Below are positions 24,268 through 36,027 of a stretch of DNA of 64,000 nucleotides, in pieces (the stretch's first letter is position 1; each line of letters begins with the position of its first letter). The DNA comes from Capsicum annuum (Eukaryota; Streptophyta; Magnoliopsida; Solanales; Solanaceae). Made by a program: the position numbers and the translations under genes. The stretch spans positions 98,012,204-98,076,203 of the forward strand of contig NC_061115.1 of assembly GCF_002878395.1 (NCBI RefSeq), written 5' to 3'. The notes under the pieces are model-generated. The model was not told the DNA's origin. It did not search any database and was given only the letters and a program-made list of their open reading frames with translations.

Positions 24268-26164
24268 TGATAATGCTCAACTCACTCCCATAATTAAGGG
24301 TGAGGCGATCGTAGTCAAGTAACCCAATTTGAATTAGGGTTGAATCTTGAGGAGTGAACTATAGACTTCAAAACCTAAGGATGCTCGAACTACTGAGAGA
24401 TTACCCAAAATGCTAATAAAAATGACATGTAAAATAAAATGAAGGGATTTTCTTGGGAATTCTTCACAACAAACTTTAACAAGCACTTGGTGAATAAAAC
24501 TTCTACTTAGAATTTAATATTTGAGGGAAATCTTGGGATTATGCCTACCTAGAGGTAATGAATGTGGGGTTATGTTGGTTCATCATGAAATTTAATTGTT
24601 AACTAAAGGATAGACTAGGTCAAAGTTCATTGGAGTAAATCTTTCAATAAAACAACAGTGAGTTCACCCGTTGGGTCTTTCGAGCACCTAATAAGTGTAC
24701 ACATTGTCATAATCACCCAAGACCTTAATCCAAGCATCCCTATTTCTAGGATGATACTCTTGACATGATTTACACTCCTAATACACATATTTCTAAGATT
24801 GAAAAAGGTAGTAAACCATAGGATCAATTATCCATTATTGCTTTATCCCTCAATAACCATCCTTTGAGGATGTTATGGGTTACCTAATATTCACTTTCAT
24901 CCCTCTTTTGAGGATGATAAAGGGTTTATAGATTTTCGAGATTTATCCCAGTAAACCCATTTGGAGATTTGGGGTTTTCAACCCTCAAATTCCAACCTGT
25001 GAGCTTAAGCAATGGTTGAATCCATAATCAACAACTAAAATACATGTAAACACAATAATATACACACATAATTACACTCTAGTTCAACATAATCCCAAGA
25101 CTAAATTACATAGTTACTCATAAAGAAAGTAATGATAAATATACCATAAGAATAATCCGAAGCATTCATTCTTCACGAAGAATCTATGAGATTTATCATT
25201 CAAAGACAATTACATACTTTCCCAAGTTTAAAGACAATTACTTTTTCTTGTTTTTCCCAGTTTCTATTTTTCCTTCTTTATTAATTTTTACACATAGAAT
25301 AAGCCTTTCTTTCCTTTATGGGATCTTTTCTTTATTAAAATCCAAAAATCTTTAATTTCTCAAGATTGTAGGAACTTTCTTAAGACTTCGTGGCCCAACT
25401 ATACTTCTTTCTCTTTCCACCACCGCCAACTTAGGGTTTTAGCCTCAATTTTCATTCTAAAGTTCAAGGAGGATAGGTATCAAGAACAGATAAATAAAAG
25501 AGTCACAACTTATAATGTGGTTGCCAAAGAAAAGTCCAAAGGCTCGAAGAGAGAGACTAGGGGTAATTCTTATGTATTGGTAGTCTCTTTAGGCAAAAGT
25601 GGACTTCCAAAATTACAAAGCAATATCACTAATACAAGCCTAAATGAAATGAATAAGAAAACACCCCCAACCAAAAAAGTAGCCGTGTCCCTACTGCATC
25701 AATAATCAAAGCTAACAAAGAGATAGGGGTACTCCCTGAAACTCCATCAAAGACCGCTATCCTTTTTAGATTTTACACCATCACCATTTATCTTTAGATT
25801 AGACCATTCCTGCATACAAGAACTTGAGCGAAGGTGTGAGGAAATTAGGGAGGTTGTTGGTGAATCAACGAGCAGTTAACCGCTATCACGCATGGGGACC
25901 GCAGTCGTAATAATCGAGGGCATGTCTTTTCCCCTATTTTTCCTTTGTCCAGCTTTCTTTCTTACTTGGTGCTCATTAATCCTTTAGTTGGTTTTCACCT
26001 CAAATTATGAAATCTTCTTCATTTCTAAGCTTATGAAAAGCACTCTATAGTTCACACATGCATGAGTTATTTATATCTAAAAACTAACATCAGTACTATA
26101 AAAATATAATAAAAATGATACGAGCCATCTTTATGGCATTTGTGGATTGCGTCTCACTCATCAC
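24268..26164 (-). repeat. 3' LTR of the gag-only element
   Basis: Minus strand, from TGATGAGTGAGACG at 26164 to GAGCATTATCA at 24268, 1897 bp. It matches 28462-29822 over 24268-25245 and again over about 25870-26164. The extra ~500 bp in the middle are listed separately. Confidence 0.75.
25250..25865. other. Segment in this LTR absent from its partner
   Basis: The partner LTR has only ~115 bp between the matching points (29375-29490). This block holds a 62-codon plus frame (25517-25705) with no recognisable motif and no clear transposon ends. It may be an insertion in this LTR or a deletion in the other. Confidence 0.45.
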
Positions 26165-27620
26165 CTTAGTTATCATCGTAGTAAGATGTTGACATGTATA
26201 AATTTGTCAAGGAGCATCCACCGAACCAACTTATCAAACTTCCCTTCATCAATTAACCTTCCAACAATGCTTTTCACCATTTTCTTTGCTTTATCGGTTG
26301 GACTTTGGGAAACCTCTCTTTTGATTGGGTGTTGGGAATTTTTCTGCCCAAGTCCTCCGTCATTTTATCTTCCTTGTATTTTAACTGTCCGCATGCATTA
26401 CCAATATTTGATCATTTTTTTAGAGGTTGGCGATTGTGCTTTTAGTGGAGTGCCCTTATGTTTAGCATCTAGACGTGTGAAGACTAGTCCTATTTGATTT
26501 TCCAATTCTTTAATAGAGACTGAATGGGAGACCACTATTTTAGAGAGTGAAAATGAATTCCTCTTTTAATTCATGGACCATTTTGTTTGTTCAAAATTCT
26601 TACAAGGAGATCCTCTGTTCTACCTCTGTAAGTGTCAATGAGGCTTGACTCTTTGTTAGAATCCCTATCATGGTAAGGCGTAGAATGGAAATACTCATAT
26701 TTCTAATATCTCCAAACTCGACCACCAGTATAATTTATCCAACCTTGATTCCCACCTTGCCTATGATAGACTGAATGAGAACCCCTCGAGTGGTTAGCTA
26801 GGTACCATATTTTTTCCTCTATTCTCCTAGCTTCGTCTTCTTTGTAATGGGCTCTTGGTCTCATGGGGTTTGTTATTTTAATGGGTACACCCATGACATA
26901 CTTGGTTAGGAGCTCAAGTTTGGTCAAGATCCTTGCCATGGTTTAATCTTGATCCTCATCCCACTTTCTTTGTTCTTTACTAATCATGGGCTTGGGTGGA
27001 GAGATGCTTGAAATGTTAATGTCTTAGGTATGACATTCCTGATTGTGTTTCGTTACCTCTCTCAATAATTTTGTAGCCACTTGGAAGTGAAATTTTAAGA
27101 TATAACCTTCCGCAGCATTGTTTTCCACCATTTGGTTCAAAAGATCTAGTGCCCGATAGAATATTTGGAGAAGTGTTTTCCCTGGATTCTCATGGTTTGG
27201 GCATTTGGCTAACTTCCTATGAAATCTCTCCCATACTTCATAAAGTGGCTCCCCATTTATTTATCTACAGTTCATGATTTCATCTCTCCGGTGATACACA
27301 TTGGATGGAAAGGAGTATTGCTCTAAAAACTCCTTTGTGAGCTCGTTCAATGAAGTGAGTGAAGCCATAGGAAGTGTGAGGAACCATAACAATGATTTAC
27401 CCTTTAGTGTGAATAGAAAGAGCCAAAGAAAAAATGACTCTTGAGTAATATGAGAAATGTTGAAGGGAGTACTAACTTCCTAAAAATTCTTTAAGTGAAC
27501 ATATGGATCTTCATGGGCTTGGACTCCGTATAGCCCCTTTACTTGAAATACATGAAGAGTGACACTAGTCACATGAAATATCCCACTCCTATGGTGAGGT
27601 GGGATATAGTTTTAACTCGC
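26165..27620 (-). pseudogene. Tat/Athila-type gag remnant
   Basis: Minus-strand frames give, in order, FQVKGLYGVQAHEDPYVHLK (about 27530), LFLFTLKGKSLLWFLTLP (27400), LNELTKEFLEQYSFPSNVYH (27340-27290), NGEPLYEVWERFHRKLAKCP (27250-27200), LLQIFYRALDLLNQMVENN (27160), and after a stop MARILTKLELLTKYVMGV with RQGGNQGWINYTGG (26940-26720). This matches the capsid region and the coiled-coil/basic tail of Tat/Athila gag, where YEAWERFK and NQGW are typical. Stops and a frameshift break it. The TRIM lies just upstream of its start. Confidence 0.85.
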
Positions 27621-27670
27621 ATGACTCCCACTATTCAATTGACTTTCTCCATAAGTGGTTTCATTAAAGG

Positions 27671-27895
27671 TTTCACGACCCGAGTTGAGGCCCTGGCCCC
27701 AACGGGCATCCCGAACCATCAAGGCCCGAGACACCCCTGTAATTCCCCAACCCACTAGTGATATTGTCTGCTCTGGGATCAGGCCCACAAGGCTTTCAAG
27801 CGCATCACTAGGGAGTAAGGCTTGCTTACTTATATGCCCAGCATCCCTTCTGTGTTTTGTTGATGTAGGACTCCTTCCTAAGTTGGGATGTTACA
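27671..27895 (-). repeat. TRIM 3' LTR
   Basis: 225 bp, minus strand from TGTAACATCCCAAC at 27895 to GGGTCGTGAAA at 27671. Same length as its partner at 28066-28290. The overlapping plus frames 27543-27758 and 27655-27930 are shadows. Confidence 0.9.
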
Positions 27896-28048
27896 TACAA
27901 CCCCCTTTATGGACTCAGCATCCTCACTGAGGTTTGCCCCACTGAATGGGATTCTCTTATACTCAGGACTCAGGTTTGCCCCGCTTTACTGGGATTTTCC
28001 TACACTCAGTTTGAACTCTAGCCCACATCAACAAGGATGACATAGGAG

Positions 28049-28062
28049 CTACTCTGATACTA
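28049..28062 (-). other. TRIM primer binding site
   Basis: The minus strand reads AGTATCAGAGTAGC directly inside the 5' LTR. It is a slightly changed initiator tRNA-Met site (TGGTATCAGAGC). Confidence 0.75.
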
Positions 28063-28065
28063 TTC

Positions 28066-28290
28066 TACCACAACCCAAGTTGAGGCCCTGGCTGCGATAG
28101 GCATCTCTAACCATCAAGACCCGAGAAACCCCTGTAACTTCCTAACCCACTAGTGATATTATTCGCTCTGAGCCCAGGACCGCACGTCTTTAAAATATGT
28201 TACTAGGGAGTAAGGCTTGCTTACTTATATACCCAGCATCCCTTTTGTGTTTTGGTGATGTAGGACTTCTTCCCAAGTTGGGGTGTTACA
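28066..28290 (-). repeat. TRIM 5' LTR
   Basis: 225 bp, minus strand from TGTAACACCCCAAC at 28290 to GGGTTGTGGTA at 28066. The inner part GGGATGCTGGGTATATAAG holds a possible TATA box (TATATAAG). Confidence 0.9.
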
Positions 28291-28295
28291 AAAGG

Positions 28296-28440
28296 ACTCC
28301 ACAAGATTGGTCCATTCACTCATAGTTTCGGTTATGCTAAGATTACCTTAAAAAGATCCAAAAAACAATGAAATTAAAGTAGGACACTCTGGATACTCCC
28401 AAGTAAAAATAACACCACACAAGCTAAATCTATATTTCAC
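28296..28440 (-). other. Leader of the gag-only element
   Basis: Sequence between the primer site and the TRIM. No coding content seen. Confidence 0.5.
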
Positions 28441-28458
28441 TCCCCGACAATGGTGCCA
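28441..28458 (-). other. Primer binding site, tRNA-Asp type
   Basis: The minus strand reads TGGCACCATTGTCGGGGA, near the tRNA-Asp complement (TGGCGCCGTTGCCGGGGA). Same class as the Athila-like elements. Confidence 0.8.
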
Positions 28459-28461
28459 TTT

Positions 28462-29822
28462 TGATAATGCTCAACTCACTCTTATAATTGAGGGGTGAGG
28501 CGGTCGTTGTCAAGTAACCAAATTTGAATTGGGGCCGAATATCGAGGAGTGAACTAAGAGATTACCCAACATGCTAATAAAAATGACATGTGAAAAAAAT
28601 AGGGGGGTATGCTTGGGAATTCTTCACAACCAACTTTAATGAACACTTAGTGAATAAAACTTCTACTTAGAATTCAAAGGTAATGCATATGGGTTGATAT
28701 TGGTTCATCATGAAATTTCCTTTTTTAACTAAAGGATAGGCTAGGTCAAAGTTTATTAGAGTCAATCTTTCAATAAAACCACCATGATTTCACCCGCTGG
28801 ATCTTTTAAGCACCTAATAAGTGTACGCATTGTCATAATCACCCAAGAACTCAATCAAGCATCCCTATTTCTAGGATGATTCTCTTGACATTAGTTACAC
28901 TCCTAATATACTTATTTCTAATATTACAAAAGGTAGTAAACCATAGGCTCAATTGTCCACCATTGCTTTGTCCCCCTATAGCCCTCTTTCGAGAATGTTA
29001 TGGGTTACCTAATATTCACCTTCATCCCTCTTTCAAGGATGATAAAGGGTTTCTAGAGTTTGGGGATTTTACTTATCAAACCCATTTGTAGATCTGGGGT
29101 TTTCAACTATTAAATTCTAACCTGTGAGCTCAATTAATGGTGGAATTCATACTCAATAACTAAAATCAATGCAAACACAACAATACCCACACACCATTAC
29201 ACTCTAGTTCAACATAATCCTAAGACTAAATTACTTAGCTACTCATGATGAAATTAAAGAGAAATTTACAATAATAACAATCCAAAGCATTCATTCTTCA
29301 TGAATACTCTAAGATATTTAGCCTTCAAAGTCAATCACACACTTGCCCAAGATTAGGGTTTAAGGTGTTGAATTCTAAAACATCTTATGAGTTAAGATAT
29401 CCTAAATAAGAGAGGGTTTTAGATTAAATATGGCTCGGGATGTATCAAAGTGCTTTTGCCGATCTGCCCTTGGGCATATTCCCATTTAACCGCAACCACG
29501 GATATCTGTCTGCGATCATGTGACCGCGGTTGTGTGCCATGACCGCATTGCTCTAACCATCTTGACTGACCGCGACCGTGGATAGAGGACCACGATCATG
29601 GTAACTGAGGCTGATGTAGTCCAGGTCTTCAACTGCACTCTTTTTTGCTCCCTTTTTATCAATTTTAGCTCTAATCCATATCTTTTGGTCTCCTCAACTT
29701 TATGCCTGCAGAGAGTGGATATTAGTGCATCTATACATAGATATTGTCTCATTTAATCATTTAAAATAAGGTAATGTGCATGCATAATGAGTGAAAATGA
29801 GTGGTAAACTTACCACTCATCA
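28462..29822 (-). repeat. 5' LTR of the gag-only element
   Basis: 1361 bp, from TGATGAGTGGTAAG at 29822 to GAGCATTATCA at 28462. It starts with the inverted repeat GAGTGGTAAGTTTACCACTC. The U3 region (29490-29610) holds several ACCGCG/CGCGGT-type motifs (for example GACCGCGACCGTGG). Frames inside are shadows. Confidence 0.8.
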
Positions 29823-29914
29823 GGACCCTAGACCGTACCACATCATACGAGTGGTATGATGCACAAAAAGTTCAAACTAAAGAAATTTCTATGAGAAAAA
29901 ACTAGGACGTTTCA

Positions 29915-30579
29915 CTAATGCTCTACTAATTATTGGTGTTATAACCTAATTTCATAACATTCAGATTATGTTCATGTACAATTCAATAATTATATGATTT
30001 TCTACCCTTTACCCTACTCAAATTCTCCATAAATCAAAATTAAAAAGAATGAATTCTAGTAGTAAACATATCTAGTCAATGCAGACTATAATCAAATAAA
30101 TTTAACACCTTAATGTCTAAATCATATCATGTTCCTAACCTAGAGTTAAACCCACCATCACTTCCATAATTAATCCTATGAATTCTAAGGATTTTGAGAT
30201 TGACATTATGTTAAGAGGAAGGAAACTCACTTACTCTAAAAGTGATTGTTGAAGAAATTTGCATGAAATCACCCTTAATCGATATTTGCACATTTGGAAT
30301 AAAAGTGACATTTTGCATGAAAACTTCTATTAACTGCATCTAGCACACTATAGTTACCCAATTTCTTCTATATTGACATTTCTACAATATGATCCTCCCG
30401 TTATTTCAGAGCTGACCAGAGTTGATTTATGTTGTAGTAGAACAAGTCATGCTATAGCAAAAACAAACCAACTATAGATGCCTACTACCCACTATAGCAG
30501 GGTAAGGCAGAAACTTTGGACATATTTATTGTTTTTTTCATTTTCTCAATGCACTCCCAAATTTAAACCTTCCAAACTA
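29915..30579 (-). other. LTR-like degenerate sequence
   Basis: AT-rich with no coding frame. The block around 30370-30500 repeats CTATAG/GCTATAGC motifs as in LTR U3 regions, and 30220-30260 looks like an LTR leader on the minus strand. I could not find its ends. Confidence 0.3.
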
Positions 30580-32397
30580 ATTGTTTTAAATCAAATACTA
30601 TATCAAGAGTTCTACGAATAAATTTTATTTTATAAAAGCTTCTATGAACTCCCTGACCTCTAATCTAACATGTTATGATCTTAAATTCATATATCATGTT
30701 ATGATCTTAAATTAATACATTATTATATCATAAAACACAAGATTATAACATCCTATAAAAATCAAGCTAAGATTAGAACTATTCTTCAAGTATATATAAA
30801 AATCAAACATCATATTTTTATAGTATGAGAAGTGATTTAGACATGTATTAATGCTACAACACACTCCTACCTCATGTCCAAGTCAAAACCATCCTTATCG
30901 ATTTATTTCTTTTGAAGAATCTTGTTATAGCCAATATTTAATTAGCATAACTCCTAGATTTTGATGTATTTTTAAGATTAAGACCCACCAAATGAAAGTT
31001 ATTTTAAATATATTTCCAAATCATCTTGTTTAGGATGAATTTGATATTGAAGTAAAAGGTTATAACCATTTTAGAGAAGCACTAATCCATCAAAGTGAAA
31101 CAACAAGCATAGGTATGATCATGGTAAGATAGTACGATCATATAATGCCCTCATCTGATTCAAGAATTCCCAATAATCTTAAATTTTACAAGTATACCTT
31201 TCAACCATGAGAGAGAACCATGACCTTATAAACTAATATCTTAGGTACAATCTTGACTTCCAAAGATCCAGTTGGAACCTACAACCTATGAACCAAGATA
31301 TGATCATAAATGGGTACCACAATCATACCAAGTTTTATCAAGTGGAATTAAAATAAGAAAAATTCATCCTACAAAACCTCAAACACCACCCACGATTATT
31401 GGTGGTTCCCATGATTGTTGGATGATTTATTTGACTCCATTCAACAAATTTTCAGTTACATTTTATCAGGGGCTTCACAGTCTTTTTCTATTTTAATATC
31501 AAAACTAAATTATTTAACACACCCAAATATGATTATTAATATTAATAATAACCTAAGCCCTCATTACATAAAAATAGTTGACACTTAACATCACAAAGAA
31601 TGAAAGAGGTGATTTCTCCTATTTAGGGCAACTAAGACTCATATTTTTCAAGCTTCAAATTTCAAGACTTCATTAGGTTTTTCAACTCCAAGTATGTGGT
31701 ATTTCAACAATGGGTCTCCTTTAACCCATTGATTTCCAAAGTAAATTAATTTCTCAGTTTACTTTTTTCTCAAGAGCTTAAGGTTCATGAATATTGTGAA
31801 TTCCTTGAAATTTTAGTTAGTTAATCGCATTGAGTTCTAAACTCGTGTTTTAATATTTTTAGTACCATTACATGATAAAAATTATAAAGTCTAATTATAT
31901 TGTGAAATCTAAGACTATTGGACTTGAGTTATTAAACTTCTTAATTCACTCAGTTTATGGAATTGTCACAATAGTTGCATTCTTTGGAGATGGCAAGCTA
32001 TGCCCACTAGATGACCTAAGATTTTATCCATACAATCAAGAGTATTATATCATCCACTTTACATAATTTTAATTCTCTCAGATAAGGCATTTATTTTCAG
32101 CCATTAAAATATTACTCATATTAAGTTATTAGATATTAGTGTTATTAGTTGGGAGTATTACTTATCATAGAGATGAAACAAGGATGAAGGCTCACCCACA
32201 ATTTAGGCTGAGACCAGATTAAAAGTCACTATATTCTAGAACAAGTGTACCACTGTAGGTTCTAATGTGTAACCCATCAAACAACCTTCAAACCATAGTC
32301 CTTTTGGACATCAGTTATATGGATCCATGTCAATCATTTTTCATACCCTTAGAAAGGTTTTATTAGACCATGGTTAGCACAGATTGGTATATTGGTT
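30580..32397 (+). other. Degenerate plus-strand LTR-like sequence
   Basis: No coding frame recognised (31272-31496 and 31872-32066 carry no motif). The stretch at 31600-31760 has the layout of an LTR leader: CTTCATTAGGTTTTTCAACT, then CCAAGTATGTGG, then a small hairpin (ATGGGT...ACCCAT, 31710-31730), as in the LARD LTRs. Its family and ends are not determined. Confidence 0.35.
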
Positions 32398-33111
32398 TGT
32401 AATGACCCATCTAGTCATTTTCTGTTTTCCACTTATTTTCATCATTTAAAGCTTTACTATAGTTGTTAAAAGTCATTTATGACTTATTGGAATAGATAGT
32501 TGGTTACCAATAAGTTCATTAGGTTTTTAGAGATAATTCCCTGTTTTAAAGTTTTCACTAGTTAAAATTGCCTACCGAGCAAAAACATTAGTTAAATAAC
32601 TAGGGGTCCCTTGGCCTGCAATGCCAATCTTAGCTTCGAGGGTCTCTTAGTCTGGGTCTTGAATAGCATGGGCTCATTTTGAGTTATTGATTAGGAGTTA
32701 AGAAAAATAGCAAATAGGTGCGGGACCCACTTATCATTGAAATAAACTCAAATAAAATTTTAACATCGCCATTAAGTCTTGATCATTAAATTTTATAGGG
32801 TAGCATAGCCCATTTACATATAAGGAATTTAAGATGAATCTCGAGGTGTTGTTGGGGACTTGGTAACTTTCCAAGTCTCAACTTGTGTTGGTGCATCATA
32901 TACGCGATGCCCTTGATTGCTTATGTGATCTGTCAGACACCAACAAATATCGCATAAGTGACATTGTTAGTCACCTAAGTGACACCCCTAGCAGTAAGGA
33001 ATGTATCTTGTATGCAATACTGATATCACATAAGCATCTTCTGTACCTTTTTCTAAGTATTACATATTTTACCAATAGGTCAGGTATGCGATACGATATA
33101 CCTAAGAAGGG

Positions 33112-33119
33112 TATAAATA
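33112..33119 (+). promoter_or_regulatory. TATA box of G 5' LTR
   Basis: TATAAATA within AGAAGGGTATAAATACCTCC, well placed in mid-LTR ahead of a leader-like segment. Confidence 0.6.
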
Positions 33120-34379
33120 CCTCCTCTAGCCTGTTTTTCACCATTTCTCACCCATCTCCAATATATTCAAACCTTAAAAAGTTGTAGATCTTAGGGAAAA
33201 CATTTATGGGTAATTTTGGATCCTGAGTAAGGATTAATTACACATTTCTCCTTCAAATTTGTTACAAAATTTCATTATTTTCATGGTTTATTTTTTCATT
33301 GTCATCTAAAAACCCTAAAAGTTGGGTGACTTGAGTTTAGAACCAATATAGCTCAAAATTCACCTATTTTTAAGGTAAATAATCCTTGTACATAGAGGGA
33401 TATTTAGTTGGTTTTAGAAATAAATTTCCATTAATGGACCCTAGTGGTATTTATAAGTAATTTAGGACCCGAATCACAATAGTGTAAAATGGGTATCATT
33501 GTTCTCAATTTAATGAGTAGATTGTATTTCTATAGAATGGCACCTTGTGGAAGCTTCTTGAAAAGGAAAATCAGTGATTTAGTGGATTTGTTAGGCTTTC
33601 ATTGGTGCCCAGGTAGGCTAGGTTTACTTTCTTCATAGATTGATCTATATCATAGTATGATTACAATATTATGCTAGATATTGGGTGGGATTTATGTGTT
33701 GGAATCCTGAATGAGGATATTTGGATTTATTGTACCATTATTCTACCTTGAAACCTTAGACTTGGAGTAGTTAGCATAGCTAGTCATGAGTTAGATGAGT
33801 TGGGCCTCATGGTATATATTTAGAATAGAGAAGCTTTCGTTACTAAAATTAGGTCAAATTTCCCTATTCATTCATGTTAGATTAAAATTGACCTTAGTGG
33901 CTTAAGTTAAGGGAATTTCTTTAGTTTCTATCATTTTTGATAGAATTTCCTTATTGCTAATGTGTGGGAAGGATTACATTATATTGTACTAATTATTGCT
34001 TAACTGACCTCTAGAAATGAACTTAGATACCTTAGACTAGTTTAGGGAAGAAGTTGTTTAAGTGAATTTTTGAAAATTAGAAGTGGGTCACTCTAGCACA
34101 CCTTAGGCCAAGACGTGTGATAACCCCGTAGACTCATTCACTTATGGAATACTCTTATTAATGATAAGTTTGAAACTTTAGATGGTTTAATATAGGTATT
34201 GAGTATCTTAGTTGGGTGCTGAAGGATTGATGCTAATTCTCAATATCGTTAATCATATTGCTCATAAGCACAATTGAGGATATAATTTATAGGTGCGATT
34301 ATTGGTATGACCATTGAATAAAATTAAATGCATGGCCAATTTGTGTGCTTAATTCAATAGTTATCAGCATGATGGATGG

Positions 34380-34770
34380 TGAATGGCTTATATAAATGAC
34401 ATTCCTAATTTATGGATATAATATGGCTAATGTACATTATGTGGCTTATATATAGATATAATGTGGCTTATATATTTGATATGGATTATGTATAATATGG
34501 CTCATAGATGTTATATGGCTTATATTTATGATACATCTCGTAGATAAAATATGGCCTATAGGTATAACTAATGACCATACATATAATATGGCTTATAGAT
34601 ACAATTAACGACCTAAAGATAAGATGGGTGGCCTATAGATATGGTTATTAATATAAATTCTGAATATGCTTAGAGACATGGCTTATAAATAATATTATTG
34701 ATGTGGATTTTAGATATGGCTAATAATATGGATTATTGATGTAATTATAGCTGAGACTTGCGGCTATAAT
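34380..34770. repeat. Irregular ATATGGCTTATAGAT repeats
   Basis: More than ten variants of ATATGGCTTATAGAT at irregular spacing, in the part of the LTR where the sister copies carry 39- and 40-bp minisatellites. Confidence 0.75.
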
Positions 34771-34894
34771 TCTTGTTCTGATGTATAGATATATGTAAAG
34801 GTATGGTTTGTATCTATGATTTATTTGTGTAATCTATTGAGTTTAGCTTACTAAAATAGCTCAATAATATGATTTATTAATATGGCTTATAAAT

Positions 34895-35015
34895 ATGAGT
34901 TTCGGTTAAAGTCCAGTAATTGATAAGGTTATTGATAATATAAGTTTTGGTTCAAGTCTGATAATTATTGGTGGTATTGATAATATTAGTTCTGGTTCAA
35001 GTCTGACACTAAAGG
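34895..35015. repeat. Short run of the 33-bp unit in G LTR
   Basis: Two to three copies of TTGATAATATTAGTTCTGGT-TCAAGTCTGAC, the same unit that is present seven times in LTR copy A (3491-3740, opposite strand). Confidence 0.7.
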
Positions 35016-35812
35016 TTGCATATGATGTGCTCTAGGATGGATGGATTCTTGGTTATGATATGATAATTAATAAATTATTATTATGTGGAGGTTTACTTTT
35101 TGTTAATATTCTATCTAGGCTTATGGGGGCCAGCATGGGGTTATTTACTTTTTTGCACTTATCGACATATGGAGGCTAATTTAGTAGTTATAAATGTGTG
35201 ATTATTATGCTATCATTATGCTTCTATTTAATTATATATGCACAGTGGTGTTGGAGGTTAACCTTGACTTAGTATTTGCTATCTTAAATCTTATCATATT
35301 TATAACATGATTTAGATCAGTCCACCGAGGATACCTACCTGTACCCATAGATTTTGTACTCATACTACACTTTTATACCTTTTTAGTCAAGATCCAAGTA
35401 CTAGTTTCCATTATTGATTCGACGATCGTGTAGAGTTAGGAGATTGGGCGAGCTCTTAGAGTCATAGTTACCCTTTTTCCTTTTATTTTTATATGCCCAA
35501 TCTTTCATTTTTGAGATGGCTTGTATTTGACTACTTAGTACTCATAGTTCTTTTGTAGTAGCTATTGTACCTACATTATTGAGTCTTGGGATATTTGTTG
35601 GTTTCTATATATTTATTAGACCTTATGATTATATTATTGTTATTTGAATCTTTTATTGTTACTCCTCGACTTTTAGGACATTTTCCACCAACACAACCCA
35701 TTATATCTAGCTCCGAGATATGGTTTAGCTTACTAAGTGGAAGGATAGAGTAGGTTACCTAGTGGCGGGATAGAGTAGGTGCCATCATGACTCCTAAATT
35801 AGGTCTAGACAA

Positions 35813-35828
35813 GTTTGTATTAGAGCCT
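35813..35828 (+). other. Primer binding site, tRNA-Met type (decayed)
   Basis: GTTTGTATTAGAGCCT follows the LTR end by one base. The usual form is TTGGTATCAGAGC; two bases have changed. Confidence 0.7.
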
Positions 35829-36027
35829 AGGTATCACTGGTATTGTTGGTACAAGAGCAAGTGTCTATTAGAGTACCACGAATAAAAATGATGACACTTA
35901 TTTCTTATCTTTGGAAGGCTATTGGATATTTTTATGAGTTCTTCACTTCTTTCACTCAATTTGTTTTAAGAGTCTGAGTTGGTTTCTAAAACATTTCTTT
36001 GGTTTCACTCTCTCATATATCACTAGG

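Larger units (their letters stand above)
27671..28290 (-). mobile_element. TRIM (miniature LTR retrotransposon)
   Basis: 620 bp, flanked by a perfect duplication AAAGG (27666-27670 and 28291-28295). In minus-strand sense: 225-bp 5' LTR (28066-28290, starting TGTAACACCCCAAC), tRNA-Met-type primer site AGTATCAGAGTAGC, 170-bp interior, purine tract AAAGGGGGTTGTA, 225-bp 3' LTR (27671-27895). It has no coding capacity. TRIMs are mobilised in trans by other LTR retrotransposons. The two LTRs differ at many sites, so the insertion is old. Confidence 0.9.
24268..29822 (-). mobile_element. Tat/Athila-like gag-only LTR element
   Basis: Minus-strand element of 5555 bp: 5' LTR 28462-29822, primer site 28441-28461, gag remnant, 3' LTR 24268-26164. 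The flanks GGGCC (24263-24267) and GGACC (29823-29827) form a target duplication with one mismatch. No protease, RT or integrase was found in the ~1.7 kb interior (excluding the TRIM). It interrupts the F 5' LTR; joining the outer flanks restores the sequence between the AGTTGAGGGCC and CTAGACCGTACC parts. Confidence 0.75.
22003..29914 (-). mobile_element. Ty3/gypsy family F 5' LTR (split by a nested element)
   Basis: Minus-strand LTR starting at 29914 (TGAAACGTCCTAG) and ending at 22003, with 24268-29827 being the nested element and its target duplication; about 2.35 kb without it. Tandem GGGGGACTCAAACCTC-like repeats lie at 22740-22990 and GGGACTTAAATCC-like ones at 23200-23340. It is homologous to 7868-9951. 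Confidence 0.75.
32398..35811 (+). repeat. 5' LTR of plus-strand G element
   Basis: About 3.4 kb, from TGTAATGACCCATC to AGGTCTAGACA. It matches copies A and B in reverse complement: the start block, AAAGTCATTTATGACTT at 32470, a TATA box at 33112, tandem repeats at 34380-35010, and GTACTCATACTACACTT at 35360. The plus frame 32885-33187 lies over U3/leader and has no protein similarity that I recognise. Confidence 0.8.

Noticed and set aside
26147..26497. 116-codon plus frame with hydrophobic segments
   Set aside because: Antisense shadow over the Tat/Athila-like gag tail and the LTR start.
32885..33187. 100-codon plus frame near an LTR promoter
   Set aside because: No motif, and it spans the U3/TATA region of the G LTR.
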